The notes under the pieces were generated by a model. It searched no databases and was not told the origin of the DNA. It was given only the letters and a program-made list of their open reading frames with translations. A program made the translations under genes and the position numbers. This document shows, piece by piece, positions 9,044-16,438 of a stretch of DNA of 61,097 nt. Position 1 is the first letter of the stretch. Every line of letters begins with the position of its first letter. Where the stretch lies: NCBI GenBank assembly GCA_025929535.1, contig JAICLZ010000021.1:1-61097 (forward strand), in the 5' to 3' direction. This stretch comes from Gemmatimonadaceae bacterium. GTDB lineage: Bacteria > Gemmatimonadota > Gemmatimonadetes > Gemmatimonadales > Gemmatimonadaceae.

Positions 9044-9495
9044 GGCGCGGGCTTGGGGCGGGAAGGCTCGAGAACGGTGTCGCCGGCAAGCGGCTTGCCG
9101 TTCGGATGGCGAAAGAACACGGGAAGCTTGAGCGAGACGCCCACGGGGCGTCCTTTGGTGGTCGCAGGCTCGAACCGCAGCTCGCGCGAGCCGGCGACCG
9201 CCGAGGAGTCGAGCCCGGGATACCCCGAGGACTCGACCACGCTCGTCGACTCGGGCCACACCACCCCGGTGCTGTCGATGTGAATGTGTAACGTGACGTT
9301 ACCCTGCACTCGCCGGGCGTAGAGCGCAGGCGGGTAACGGAACGGAAGCTCCCGGTTCAGCATGACGGGCATGACGTCGGGCTTGGCTCCGTCCGTTTGC
9401 ACGGCGTCGATCGCCTTTTGGGCCTGCTGGCGGTCTATGCAGGCCGAGGCCGCCAGAACCATGGCGCATGCGAGCAGCTTCAGGGTCAATGGCAT
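9040..9495 (-). CDS. Small lipoprotein with TonB C-terminal-like domain
   Basis: The protein has 151 aa. A lipoprotein signal ends at ASAC (Cys19). A TonB-C-like domain follows, with YPPALYARRVQGNVTLHIHI and SSAVAGSRELRFEPATTKGR, and a PVFF ending. The energy-transducing TonB helix is missing, and the lipid anchor replaces the inner-membrane anchor. It may therefore be a periplasmic or outer-membrane TonB-like adaptor rather than a functional TonB. The start at 9495 is six bases after a TACATT hexamer (9507-9502). It is divergent from ddl and coupled (ATGA) to the downstream CBS-domain enzyme, an odd pairing. Confidence 0.75.
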   Translation of the reverse strand: MPLTLKLLACAMVLAASACIDRQQAQKAIDAVQTDGAKPDVMPVMLNRELPFRYPPALYARRVQGNVTLHIHIDSTGVVWPESTSVVESSGYPGLDSSAVAGSRELRFEPATTKGRPVGVSLKLPVFFRHPNGKPLAGDTVLEPSRPKPAP

Positions 9496-9501
9496 GTCTG
9501 G

Positions 9502-9507
9502 AATGTA
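9502..9507 (-). promoter_or_regulatory. -10-like hexamer of the TonB-C lipoprotein gene (leaderless type)
   Basis: TACATT on the minus strand (9507 down to 9502) is followed by six bases and the ATG at 9495. It faces the equivalent element of ddl across the short divergent intergenic region. Confidence 0.4.
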
Positions 9508-9556
9508 CTCGCCGCGAATGGGCACGCGGGAGACTACACGCGCAATGCGGTTTCGG

Positions 9557-9562
9557 TACATT
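9557..9562 (+). promoter_or_regulatory. -10-like hexamer of ddl (leaderless type)
   Basis: TACATT is followed by exactly six bases (GTCCAC) and the ATG at 9569. No Shine-Dalgarno sequence is present. It is the same motif and spacing as the divergent lipoprotein gene. Confidence 0.4.
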
Positions 9563-9568
9563 GTCCAC

Positions 9569-10606
9569 ATGAATTTGACCGTGCTGCTGGGAGGAACCTC
9601 ATCGGAGCGCGACGTTTCACTGGCATCGGGGCTGCGCATCGCGCACGCGCTGCGCGAGATCGGACACCGGGTGACGTGCGTGGATCCCGCGCATGGCGAG
9701 CTGACGCGTGCGGATGAGGATGCGATGCGAGCCGCGGGCGTGGTGAAGACGGCACCACCCACCCGCGAGTCGCTGCAGATGATGACGGAGAGCTCGCGTC
9801 TGGCCACCATCGGGGCCATGCCCGCGGTGAGAGATGCGGAAGTCGTCTTCATCGCGCTGCACGGTGGCGAGGGCGAGGACGGCACGGTTCAGGCGATCCT
9901 CGATCTCTTCCACGTGACCTACACGGGAAGCGGCCACCTCGCGAGCGCGCTCGCCATGGACAAGGATCTGTCGAAGCGGCTCTTTCGTGCTGCAGGCGTA
10001 CCGACCGCGGATTGGCTCATGACCGGCCCCGGAGCCGAGCTCGGTGCGAGCGCGGTCGAGCGAGCACTCGGATTCCCCGTCGTGGTCAAGCCTTCGAAGG
10101 AAGGGTCGACCGTCGGCCTCACGGTCGTCAAGGAAGCGACGGAGCTGACCGCCGCAATCGCGGAGGCTGCCCTCTACGATGATGAGGTCATGGTCGAGCG
10201 CTTCGTGGCCGGGCGAGAGCTCACGGTTGGCGTAGTGGGTGATCACGCGATGCCGGTTGGCGAGATCATCCCCAAGCACGAGATCTACGATTACGAGTGC
10301 AAGTACACGCCCGGGATGGCCGTGGAAGAATTTCCGGCGAAGCTCACGCCCGAGTTGACGGCGGAGGCACAGCGGCTCGCAATTCTTGCATTTCGTTCAC
10401 TGAAGCTTGACGGGTGTGCCCGAATTGACTTCCGTATGACATCCGAAGGCGAGCTATTTTGCCTCGAGGCGAACACTTCGCCCGGGATGACGGGAACGAG
10501 TCTCATTCCTCAGGCGGCGGCTGCCGAGGGGATGGATTTCAGCAGCTTCTGCGATCGCATCGTCGCGCTCGCGAAGTCGACACGACGTGTGGGAGGGGGA
10601 CAGTAA
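9569..10606 (+). CDS. ddl: D-alanine--D-alanine ligase
   Basis: Ddl makes the D-Ala-D-Ala dipeptide for peptidoglycan in the cytoplasm, using ATP. The protein has 345 aa, a normal length. The ATP-grasp fold is evident: N-terminal VLLGGTSSERDVSLASG (residues 5-21), HGGEGEDGTVQAIL (about 94-107), VVKPSKEGSTVGLTVV (about 172-187), and the C-terminal metal and substrate site with ARIDFRM and FCLEANTSPGMT. The Glu/Ser/Tyr specificity residues were not checked in detail. I chose the ATG at 9569 because it begins the conserved N-terminus. The stop TAA shares one base with the ATG of the next gene. Confidence 0.95.
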   Translation: MNLTVLLGGTSSERDVSLASGLRIAHALREIGHRVTCVDPAHGELTRADEDAMRAAGVVKTAPPTRESLQMMTESSRLATIGAMPAVRDAEVVFIALHGGEGEDGTVQAILDLFHVTYTGSGHLASALAMDKDLSKRLFRAAGVPTADWLMTGPGAELGASAVERALGFPVVVKPSKEGSTVGLTVVKEATELTAAIAEAALYDDEVMVERFVAGRELTVGVVGDHAMPVGEIIPKHEIYDYECKYTPGMAVEEFPAKLTPELTAEAQRLAILAFRSLKLDGCARIDFRMTSEGELFCLEANTSPGMTGTSLIPQAAAAEGMDFSSFCDRIVALAKSTRRVGGGQ

Positions 10607-11265
10607 TGGCGCGAACAACTCTTCCGACGGCGCCAATTGCCGGGCTGTCGCCGGGTGTGCAATCACAGGGTGTGTGGACCGGCAGGCGGCAACTCTTCGT
10701 GCGCTTTGCGGGTGAGGCCGAGACAGCCGTGCTGTACTCGAGCGAGATGCTGGCGAAGCAGCTCGAGCGTGCAACGGCGCAGGCGCTCGTGCACTCGATT
10801 CTGCTGAGCGGCCGCGATCCGCTCTCGTGCGCGTCGTTCATCGCGGCGGTGTTCGGAAACTGGAGTGCGCCCCTTCCCGTAGTTCTCGAGAGCGATGGAC
10901 AGCGACCCGAGTCGCTCGAGGATGTGGTGCGTGTGGTGACGATGATACAGGTGCTGTGGGAGTTTCCGGATGCGCCCTCGGGCGCCGAGCGGGTTGTGGC
11001 GTCACTGGCGGCAGTGGCTGCCGCGGGAACGGCTCATGCGCTCACCCTGGCACCCCGCGATGGCACGAGTGACGGCCAGATCCTGAGACTCGTCGAGCAG
11101 GCGCACACCGCCGCGCCGGGTACGAAAATTGTGATCCATCCCGCACCATCCGGGGAGAAATCGCCTCTGGACCGGCGATATGCCACGCTGCTGGAGCAGG
11201 CCACAACGATTCACCGCGACGTGGTGCTCTCACTGCGCATTCCCGGGCCGGTCGGAACCCGCTAG
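10606..11265 (+). CDS. Radical-SAM QueE-like protein lacking the Fe-S cysteines (putative pseudoenzyme)
   Basis: The protein has 219 aa, QueE-sized. It can be laid along the fold of 7-carboxy-7-deazaguanine synthase and related organic-radical activases. The motif GVQSQGVWTGRRQLFVRFAG (residues 17-36) corresponds to the family's VQGEGxxxGxxxxFVRxxG. HSILLSGRDPL (63-73) corresponds to the TGGEPL strand. LESDGQ (94-99) corresponds to the ETNG strand. The essential CxxxCxxC that should follow FVRFAG is absent (EAETAVLYSS), and GGE is altered to GRD. It should therefore not bind a [4Fe-4S] cluster. The start overlaps the ddl stop by one base. The family assignment is an inference from motif spacing; the function is unknown. 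Confidence 0.5.
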   Translation: MARTTLPTAPIAGLSPGVQSQGVWTGRRQLFVRFAGEAETAVLYSSEMLAKQLERATAQALVHSILLSGRDPLSCASFIAAVFGNWSAPLPVVLESDGQRPESLEDVVRVVTMIQVLWEFPDAPSGAERVVASLAAVAAAGTAHALTLAPRDGTSDGQILRLVEQAHTAAPGTKIVIHPAPSGEKSPLDRRYATLLEQATTIHRDVVLSLRIPGPVGTR

Positions 11266-11322
11266 CAACCCGCTAGCAACCCGCCAGGACGCTGCCAGGA
11301 CGCTGCCAGGACGCCGCCAGGA
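11260..11322. repeat. Tandem repeat with 11-base period
   Basis: Two copies of CGCTAGCAACC (11260-11281) are followed by a short unit, two copies of CGCTGCCAGGA (11290-11311) and one CGCCGCCAGGA (11312-11322). The first unit contains the stop codon of the preceding gene. This is a short VNTR-like tract between two genes. Confidence 0.75.
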
Positions 11323-11354
11323 ACCCGTTGTTCGCCATCCGTGTCTAATAGTCA

Positions 11355-12272
11355 ATGAATACTTCCGCGACCGACGAATACGACGTTCCCCGGCTGACGC
11401 CGGCGGTGCAGTGGATCATCGCGATCAGCGTCGCGGTGTTCTTCCTGCAGCTGACGGTCGTGCGTCCGGCGGATATCGTGACGGCGCTCGCGTTCAAGAG
11501 CCCTGGCGACCTCACGCAGCGGCCGTGGACGATCGCCACGTACATGTTCGTGCACGCGGGCTTTCTGCACCTCGCGTTCAACATGTGGACGCTGTGGCTG
11601 TTCGGCCCTCGGCTGGAGCAGGCGTGGGGGCAGCGCAGCTTCAGCTTCTACTATCTGTTGTGCGGGCTCGGCGGCTGGCTGGCCGATCTTCTGATCGTGC
11701 ACAACGGCTCGCCTCTGCTCGGCGCGTCCGCGGCGATCTTCGGCGTGATGCTCGCGTACGCCATGCGCTGGCCGGACGACGAGGTGCGCGTTTTTCCGTT
11801 CGTGTTCATCGCGATGAAGGTGCGGTGGTTCGTGGTGCTGCTCGCCGCATGGACTCTCATTTTCGGCATGATCGCGCTGCACCCGGCGGATGGCACGGCG
11901 TACATGGCGCATCTGGGTGGCTTCGCGATCGGCTGGCTGTACCTGCGGGCGGCGTCGGTGCCGAGCCTGGACCGGCTGCGGCAGCGGATGTCGCAGATTC
12001 CGGACGTGCCGGACGAGCCGCCGCGCGCGATTCCGCGCACGCACACGCGCTCGCGCGAGCGCACGACGGAGATCGACGAGATCGTGGCGCGGAGCAACGC
12101 GATGGCCAGGCGGCAGAGTACGACGCTCTCGCTTCCGGGAAAGGTGGGGAAGCAGAAGAGCGAGCTGCTGAACCTCGTGCTCGACAAGATCTCGGAGCGC
12201 GGGATCGAGAGTCTGTCGGGGGACGAGCGCCGGCTGCTCGAGGAGATGTCGAAGCAGCTGCGCAGCGACTGA
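11355..12272 (+). CDS. Rhomboid family intramembrane serine protease
   Basis: The protein has 305 aa with six predicted membrane segments between about residues 17 and 200. The catalytic serine is in GASAAIFG (Ser125) and the partner histidine is in AHLGGFAIG (His186). An HxxxN-type motif (HLAFN, about 72-76) lies in the second segment. Rhomboids cut other membrane proteins within the bilayer. A charged cytoplasmic tail of about 100 residues (Arg/Thr/Glu-rich) follows and may bind a partner. I chose the ATG at 11355; it has no clear ribosome-binding site. An intrinsic terminator follows at 12301. Confidence 0.9.
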   Translation: MNTSATDEYDVPRLTPAVQWIIAISVAVFFLQLTVVRPADIVTALAFKSPGDLTQRPWTIATYMFVHAGFLHLAFNMWTLWLFGPRLEQAWGQRSFSFYYLLCGLGGWLADLLIVHNGSPLLGASAAIFGVMLAYAMRWPDDEVRVFPFVFIAMKVRWFVVLLAAWTLIFGMIALHPADGTAYMAHLGGFAIGWLYLRAASVPSLDRLRQRMSQIPDVPDEPPRAIPRTHTRSRERTTEIDEIVARSNAMARRQSTTLSLPGKVGKQKSELLNLVLDKISERGIESLSGDERRLLEEMSKQLRSD

Positions 12273-12300
12273 TCGTCGGGAGCGAGTGCAAAAGGAAAGG

Positions 12301-12328
12301 AGGCGGCCAGTGAATGGCCGCCTTTTTT
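12301..12328 (+). terminator. Intrinsic terminator after the rhomboid gene
   Basis: An 8-bp perfect stem (AGGCGGCC / GGCCGCCT) has a 7-base loop and is followed by a run of six T. It lies 28 bases after the rhomboid stop codon. Confidence 0.85.
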
Positions 12329-12339
12329 GTCGGCCGACG

Positions 12340-12369
12340 AAAAAGCCCCCCGGGATGGTCCCGAGGGGC
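12340..12369 (-). terminator. Intrinsic terminator on the minus strand, no gene upstream
   Basis: Read on the minus strand, an 11-position GC stem with one mismatch and a 3-base loop (CCA) is followed by five T. The stem spans 12345-12369 and the T-run corresponds to the A-run at 12340-12344. No minus-strand gene ends here, so it may terminate a short non-coding or leader transcript starting near 12500. Confidence 0.65.
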
Positions 12370-12510
12370 GTAGCCGCCACGCCGTTACCGCGGCGGCAGC
12401 GGTCAACCCAGAGAGGGCTGACACGCTTTCAACGTATAGCAGTGACTGGCATTCGTCCAGTCGCTGCGTCCATCTCGCACAAAAGGTGAACAACCAGAGA
12501 GTTACGTCAC

Positions 12511-12526
12511 ATTAGATCGTTCTAAT
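12511..12526. promoter_or_regulatory. Palindromic operator candidate
   Basis: ATTAGA-TCGT-TCTAAT is a perfect 6-bp inverted repeat with a 4-base spacer, AT-rich within GC-rich DNA. It lies 88 bases before the first repeat-protein gene. It has the size of a dimeric-repressor site. The cognate regulator is unknown. Confidence 0.45.
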
Positions 12527-12613
12527 TTGCGTTTCCGCTGCTCGGGCCCAACAATGTTGCGGTCCTGTTCGGCCCGCTGTCTGGATGTTGACCCTTCATC
12601 CGTGGAGTAGCGC

Positions 12614-13855
12614 GTGCGCACCTGGACCGTCGTGATGGCTGTAGCGGCGCTGGTCGCTCCCGCACTCGCTGCGCAGAAGGACCCGAAAATCCCCACTCGG
12701 CCGCGCCTGGATCCGGGCGCCGACACCAACGATGCGCGCAGCTACTATCAGTACGGCGTGCGCCAGATCAGCAGCAAGCCGGAGGAATCGGCTCGCGCTT
12801 TCTACTGGGCGTCGCGCATCGATCCGTCCTCCGGCGAAGCGCTCTACGCGATGCGCGCCGCGGGGCTCATGGCCATGAGCACGGACGCGTTGGTCGACTA
12901 CCTCGACTATTCAGCGAAGAAGCGGAAGCCCGAATATCTGGCGCTCGACTCGCTGCTCTACCGCGCGTACACGATCAATCCCTTTCTCTACCGGAGTCTG
13001 GATCAGCAGCTCACGCGACGCATCCTCGAGGCCGAGATCAGGAACGAGAATCCGAGCATCGATGGAGCGGAGCTGAATCTCTTCATCCTTCGCGTGCTGC
13101 AGGATGCGAGACAGACGGCCTGGCAATCGTACGCGCTCGCGCGTTTTCCGGAGGCGCTCGACGACTACGCCAGGCAGCTCAAGGCGCTCGACAAAACGAA
13201 AAACAAGCGCAACACGCGCGAACACGAAGACGACGCGAGCGAGATCCACGCGGAGCGGTCGCGAATTTTTTATCTCATCGGCAACATGGACAGCGCGCTC
13301 ACGGAGATGACCGCCGCCATGAGGGGGCTGAGCGAGCGTGATGCGAAGGAGAGCGTCATTCTCTACGAGTCGAAGGCGATGTACGACGAGTCGCTCGGCA
13401 TGATACACGAGAGGGCGAAGCATCCTGACCTCGCGCGCGAGGCGTACGCACACGCGCTGGAGGAGGATCTCGCGTACTACGCGGCGCATGCGAAGATGGC
13501 CTCGCTGCAGCTCGAGCAGGGCGACACTGCGAGCGCGATCACCGAGATGGAGCTTGCGGTGCAGCTCCAGCCGAACGATCCGGTGCTGCTCTACGACTAC
13601 GCGATGACACTCGTGCGGGCGCGGCGCGACGGCGAGGCCGCCACGCAGCTGGGGAAATCGGCGGCGGCTGATCCGTACTATGCCCCGCCGCACATGCTGC
13701 TCGCGCGAATGGCGGACGTCGAGCAGTACACGGACGATGCGGTGAAGGAGTACCAGATCTTCCTGTCGCTCGCGGCCAGATCCGACCCGCAGGTGGAGCT
13801 GGCGAAGACGCGACTTGCGGCGCTGTCCACGGCATCCACGGGGGCAAAACCATGA
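12614..13855 (+). CDS. Exported TPR-like repeat protein, paralog 1 of 3
   Basis: The protein has 413 aa. A signal peptide (cleaved near ALAAQ) is followed by an Ala-rich helical protein with TPR-like units. Motifs shared with the next two genes are DPGADTNDARSYYQYG (residues 34-49), RAFYWASRIDPSSGEALY (62-79), TINPFLYRSLDQ and the AEDPYYxxPHMLLARM region. There is a charged Lys/Arg/Glu-rich insert near residues 190-210. The GTG start at 12614 has GGAG six bases upstream. The stop overlaps the ATG of paralog 2 (ATGA). It is probably a periplasmic scaffold; the substrate is unknown. The tandem arrangement points to duplication within one operon. Confidence 0.75.
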   Translation: MRTWTVVMAVAALVAPALAAQKDPKIPTRPRLDPGADTNDARSYYQYGVRQISSKPEESARAFYWASRIDPSSGEALYAMRAAGLMAMSTDALVDYLDYSAKKRKPEYLALDSLLYRAYTINPFLYRSLDQQLTRRILEAEIRNENPSIDGAELNLFILRVLQDARQTAWQSYALARFPEALDDYARQLKALDKTKNKRNTREHEDDASEIHAERSRIFYLIGNMDSALTEMTAAMRGLSERDAKESVILYESKAMYDESLGMIHERAKHPDLAREAYAHALEEDLAYYAAHAKMASLQLEQGDTASAITEMELAVQLQPNDPVLLYDYAMTLVRARRDGEAATQLGKSAAADPYYAPPHMLLARMADVEQYTDDAVKEYQIFLSLAARSDPQVELAKTRLAALSTASTGAKP

Positions 13856-15126
13856 GCGTGCACACGATGAGCGAGCGCACCATTGGCCGCGGTCGCTCGC
13901 GTCTCGTACTGATCGTGGCCGCGGTGGCTGCGTTCGTGCCCGCACTCCGCGCGCAGAAGAGCACGCCCCCACCATCGCGGCCCACGATCGAAGCCGGCGC
14001 CGACACGAATGACGCGCGGTCGTACTACGGATACGGAATGAAGATGGTGTACGACAAGCCGAGTGAGGCGGTTCGCGCCTTCTATTGGGCTTCGCGAATC
14101 ATCCCCAACTCGGCTGAAGTGCTCTACAGCCTGCAATGCGCATCGTTGCTGGCCATGAGCAACGACGACATGGCCGACTACTTCGATTATTACGGAAAGA
14201 CCCGGAAGCCGCAGTATCTCGCGCTCGACACGCTGCTCGTTCGTGCGTATTCGATAAATCCCTTTCTCTATCCGAGCTTCGAGCACACGCTGCTCCGGCG
14301 CCAGATCGAGGCGGAAATCATCGCCCGGAATCCCGGAGTCAATCGCGCCATCATGAACGACAGGATCATGTCGTACCTGAACGATGCGAGATTCTCGGCG
14401 CGCGCTGCGTACGCCGACGGCCGGATGCAGGAAGCGCTCGCGGGCTACGGAAAGGATCTCACGTACCGTGGATGGTCGAAGAAGACCCGCGCTCTCGCGA
14501 CCGGCGACATCCACGCGATACGGGCACGCATCTTCTACGTGCTCGGAAATCTGGACAGTGCGAGGACGGAGATGACGGCAGCCGTGTCCGCGATGCGCGA
14601 GCGCGACACCACGGAACGCGTCATCCTGTATCGCTCGAAGGCGATGTACGAGCAGTCGCTCGGGATGGTATTCGAGCGACAGAGCCAAATGGACAGCGCG
14701 CGGGATGCGTACGGACAGGCCCTCCAGGAGGATCTGTCGTATTTTCCGGCGCACGCCCGGCTCGCCCAGATGGCATTGGCGAAGGGTGATACGACCACGG
14801 CGCTCACCGAGCTCGATCTGGTGGTGCAGCTACAACCGAAAGATGTCGTGGCTCGCTACGAGTACGCCGTCGCGCTCGTGGGAACGGGACACGATGCCGC
14901 TGCCGCCGCCCAGTTGAAGAGTGCCATAGCGGCCGATCCGTACTTTGCGGCTCCGCACCTGCTGCTCGCGCGAATCGCCGACGTGGAACAGTACGCACAG
15001 GATGCGGCGGATGAATACCAGCAGTACGTGGCACTCGCACCGAGATCGGATCCGAATCTCCCGTTCGTCAAGGGACGACTGTCCGCGCTCGCGGCTGCCG
15101 TTTCGTCGACGGCCGCAACACCTTGA
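13852..15126 (+). CDS. Exported TPR-like repeat protein, paralog 2 of 3
   Basis: The protein has 424 aa. It has an n-region rich in Arg, a hydrophobic signal segment, cleavage near ALRAQ, and then the same domain plan as its neighbours: GADTNDARSYYGYGMK, VRAFYWASRIIPNS, INPFLYPSFEH, and YFAAPHLLLARIADVEQYAQ near the C-terminus. It is clearly homologous to paralogs 1 and 3 over the full length but well diverged, so the duplication is old. The ATG at 13852 and the stop at 15124-15126 overlap both neighbours, so the three are co-translated. The specific role is unknown. Confidence 0.75.
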   Translation: MSVHTMSERTIGRGRSRLVLIVAAVAAFVPALRAQKSTPPPSRPTIEAGADTNDARSYYGYGMKMVYDKPSEAVRAFYWASRIIPNSAEVLYSLQCASLLAMSNDDMADYFDYYGKTRKPQYLALDTLLVRAYSINPFLYPSFEHTLLRRQIEAEIIARNPGVNRAIMNDRIMSYLNDARFSARAAYADGRMQEALAGYGKDLTYRGWSKKTRALATGDIHAIRARIFYVLGNLDSARTEMTAAVSAMRERDTTERVILYRSKAMYEQSLGMVFERQSQMDSARDAYGQALQEDLSYFPAHARLAQMALAKGDTTTALTELDLVVQLQPKDVVARYEYAVALVGTGHDAAAAAQLKSAIAADPYFAAPHLLLARIADVEQYAQDAADEYQQYVALAPRSDPNLPFVKGRLSALAAAVSSTAATP

Positions 15127-16436
15127 GCGGTACCTCGAGGCTGTTCGCCGCGACACTCCTCGTGGCGCTCGCCGCCACGTCCGTGCGCGCGCAACGCGCG
15201 GACAGCGCCGTGATTCCCGCGCGCCCCAGGCTCGATCCGGGCGTCGACACGAACAGCGCGCAGGCGAACTACGAGTACGGAATGAAGCGGATCGACGACG
15301 ACCCACAGGAGTCCGTGCGTGCGTTCTACTGGGCTTCGCGTATAGATCCCACGTCCGGAGATGCGATGTACGCGCTCTGGACGGCGACGCTGGTTTCCAT
15401 GAGCGATCCGCAACTCGCGTCGTATCTGGGTCATGGCCGCCGCCCTCACGAGAAGCGCACCGGTGAGCAGCTCGAGCTCGACTCGCTGATCTACCGTGCG
15501 TACGTGGTGAACCCATTTCTCTTCAGCAGTCTCGACCGCGCCTTGATGAAACGGACGATCGAAGCCGAGATCGGAACGTTGAATCCCAAGATGAAGCCGG
15601 AATTGAAGGCACAGGCCGTAGCGCGACGGGTACACGCGGCCGCGGCGCAGCCATCGATCGCGTATTCGCAAGGACGATTTCAGGAGGCACTCGACTCCTA
15701 CGCCTTCGAGCTCTACGCATCCAACCTGTTCGGCGAGCCACCCGCGAAGAAGAAGCCGAACGCCAAGGACAAGCAATACGCCGCGATGGTGAAGGGGGGG
15801 CTCGCATTCGAGCGCGTCGACCTGCATGCGAAGCGTGCTCGCATCTTCTTCCAGCTTCACGAGCTCGACAGCGCGAGCACGGAAATGACGGCAGCGATTT
15901 CCATCTTGCAGGCGCAGGACTCCGGATCGTTCCAGCCCATCTATCTGTCGAAGGCGATCTTCGACGAGTCTCTCGGTATCATCTACGAGCACGATCGGCG
16001 TTTCGATCTCGCGCGTGAAGCCTACGGTCGTGCCCTGCAGGAAGATCTCTCCTTCTACACCGCGCACAACCGACTCGCAGGCCTCGAGCTCGAGCAGGGC
16101 GACACCACCAACGCGCTCACCGACATCGATCTCGCAGTGCAGCTCGCACCGCGAGATCCCGCGCTTCGGTATCGCTATGCCGAGGTGCTCGTGAGCGCTC
16201 GCCGTGATGGGGAGGCGGCGCAGCAGTTGATGAAGGCTATTGCGCTCGATCCCTATTATGGATCACCGCACCTCATGCTCGCGATGATGAGTGATGTCGA
16301 GAACTACACGGACGATGCAATCGCGGAGTACAAGGCGTACATCGCACTCGCTGCTCGTTCGGAACCGCAGCTTCCACGGATCAAGGCGCGGCTCGCGAAG
16401 CTGACGTCGAGCGTGGCCTCAACCCAACCCCACTGA
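15123..16436 (+). CDS. Exported TPR-like repeat protein, paralog 3 of 3
   Basis: The protein has 437 aa. A signal peptide (cleaved near VRAQR) precedes the shared plan: DPGVDTNSAQANYEYGMK, VRAFYWASRIDPTSGDAMY, VNPFLFSSLDR, and YYGSPHLMLAMMSDVENYT. It has extra Lys-rich sequence (PPAKKKPNAKDK, about residues 205-216) where paralog 1 has its charged insert. The TTG at 15123 is chosen because it overlaps the paralog 2 stop (TTGA) and begins the signal peptide directly. Two bases separate its stop from the S41 protease ATG, so the protease belongs to the same operon. Confidence 0.74.
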   Translation: MSGTSRLFAATLLVALAATSVRAQRADSAVIPARPRLDPGVDTNSAQANYEYGMKRIDDDPQESVRAFYWASRIDPTSGDAMYALWTATLVSMSDPQLASYLGHGRRPHEKRTGEQLELDSLIYRAYVVNPFLFSSLDRALMKRTIEAEIGTLNPKMKPELKAQAVARRVHAAAAQPSIAYSQGRFQEALDSYAFELYASNLFGEPPAKKKPNAKDKQYAAMVKGGLAFERVDLHAKRARIFFQLHELDSASTEMTAAISILQAQDSGSFQPIYLSKAIFDESLGIIYEHDRRFDLAREAYGRALQEDLSFYTAHNRLAGLELEQGDTTNALTDIDLAVQLAPRDPALRYRYAEVLVSARRDGEAAQQLMKAIALDPYYGSPHLMLAMMSDVENYTDDAIAEYKAYIALAARSEPQLPRIKARLAKLTSSVASTQPH

Positions 16437-16438
16437 TC

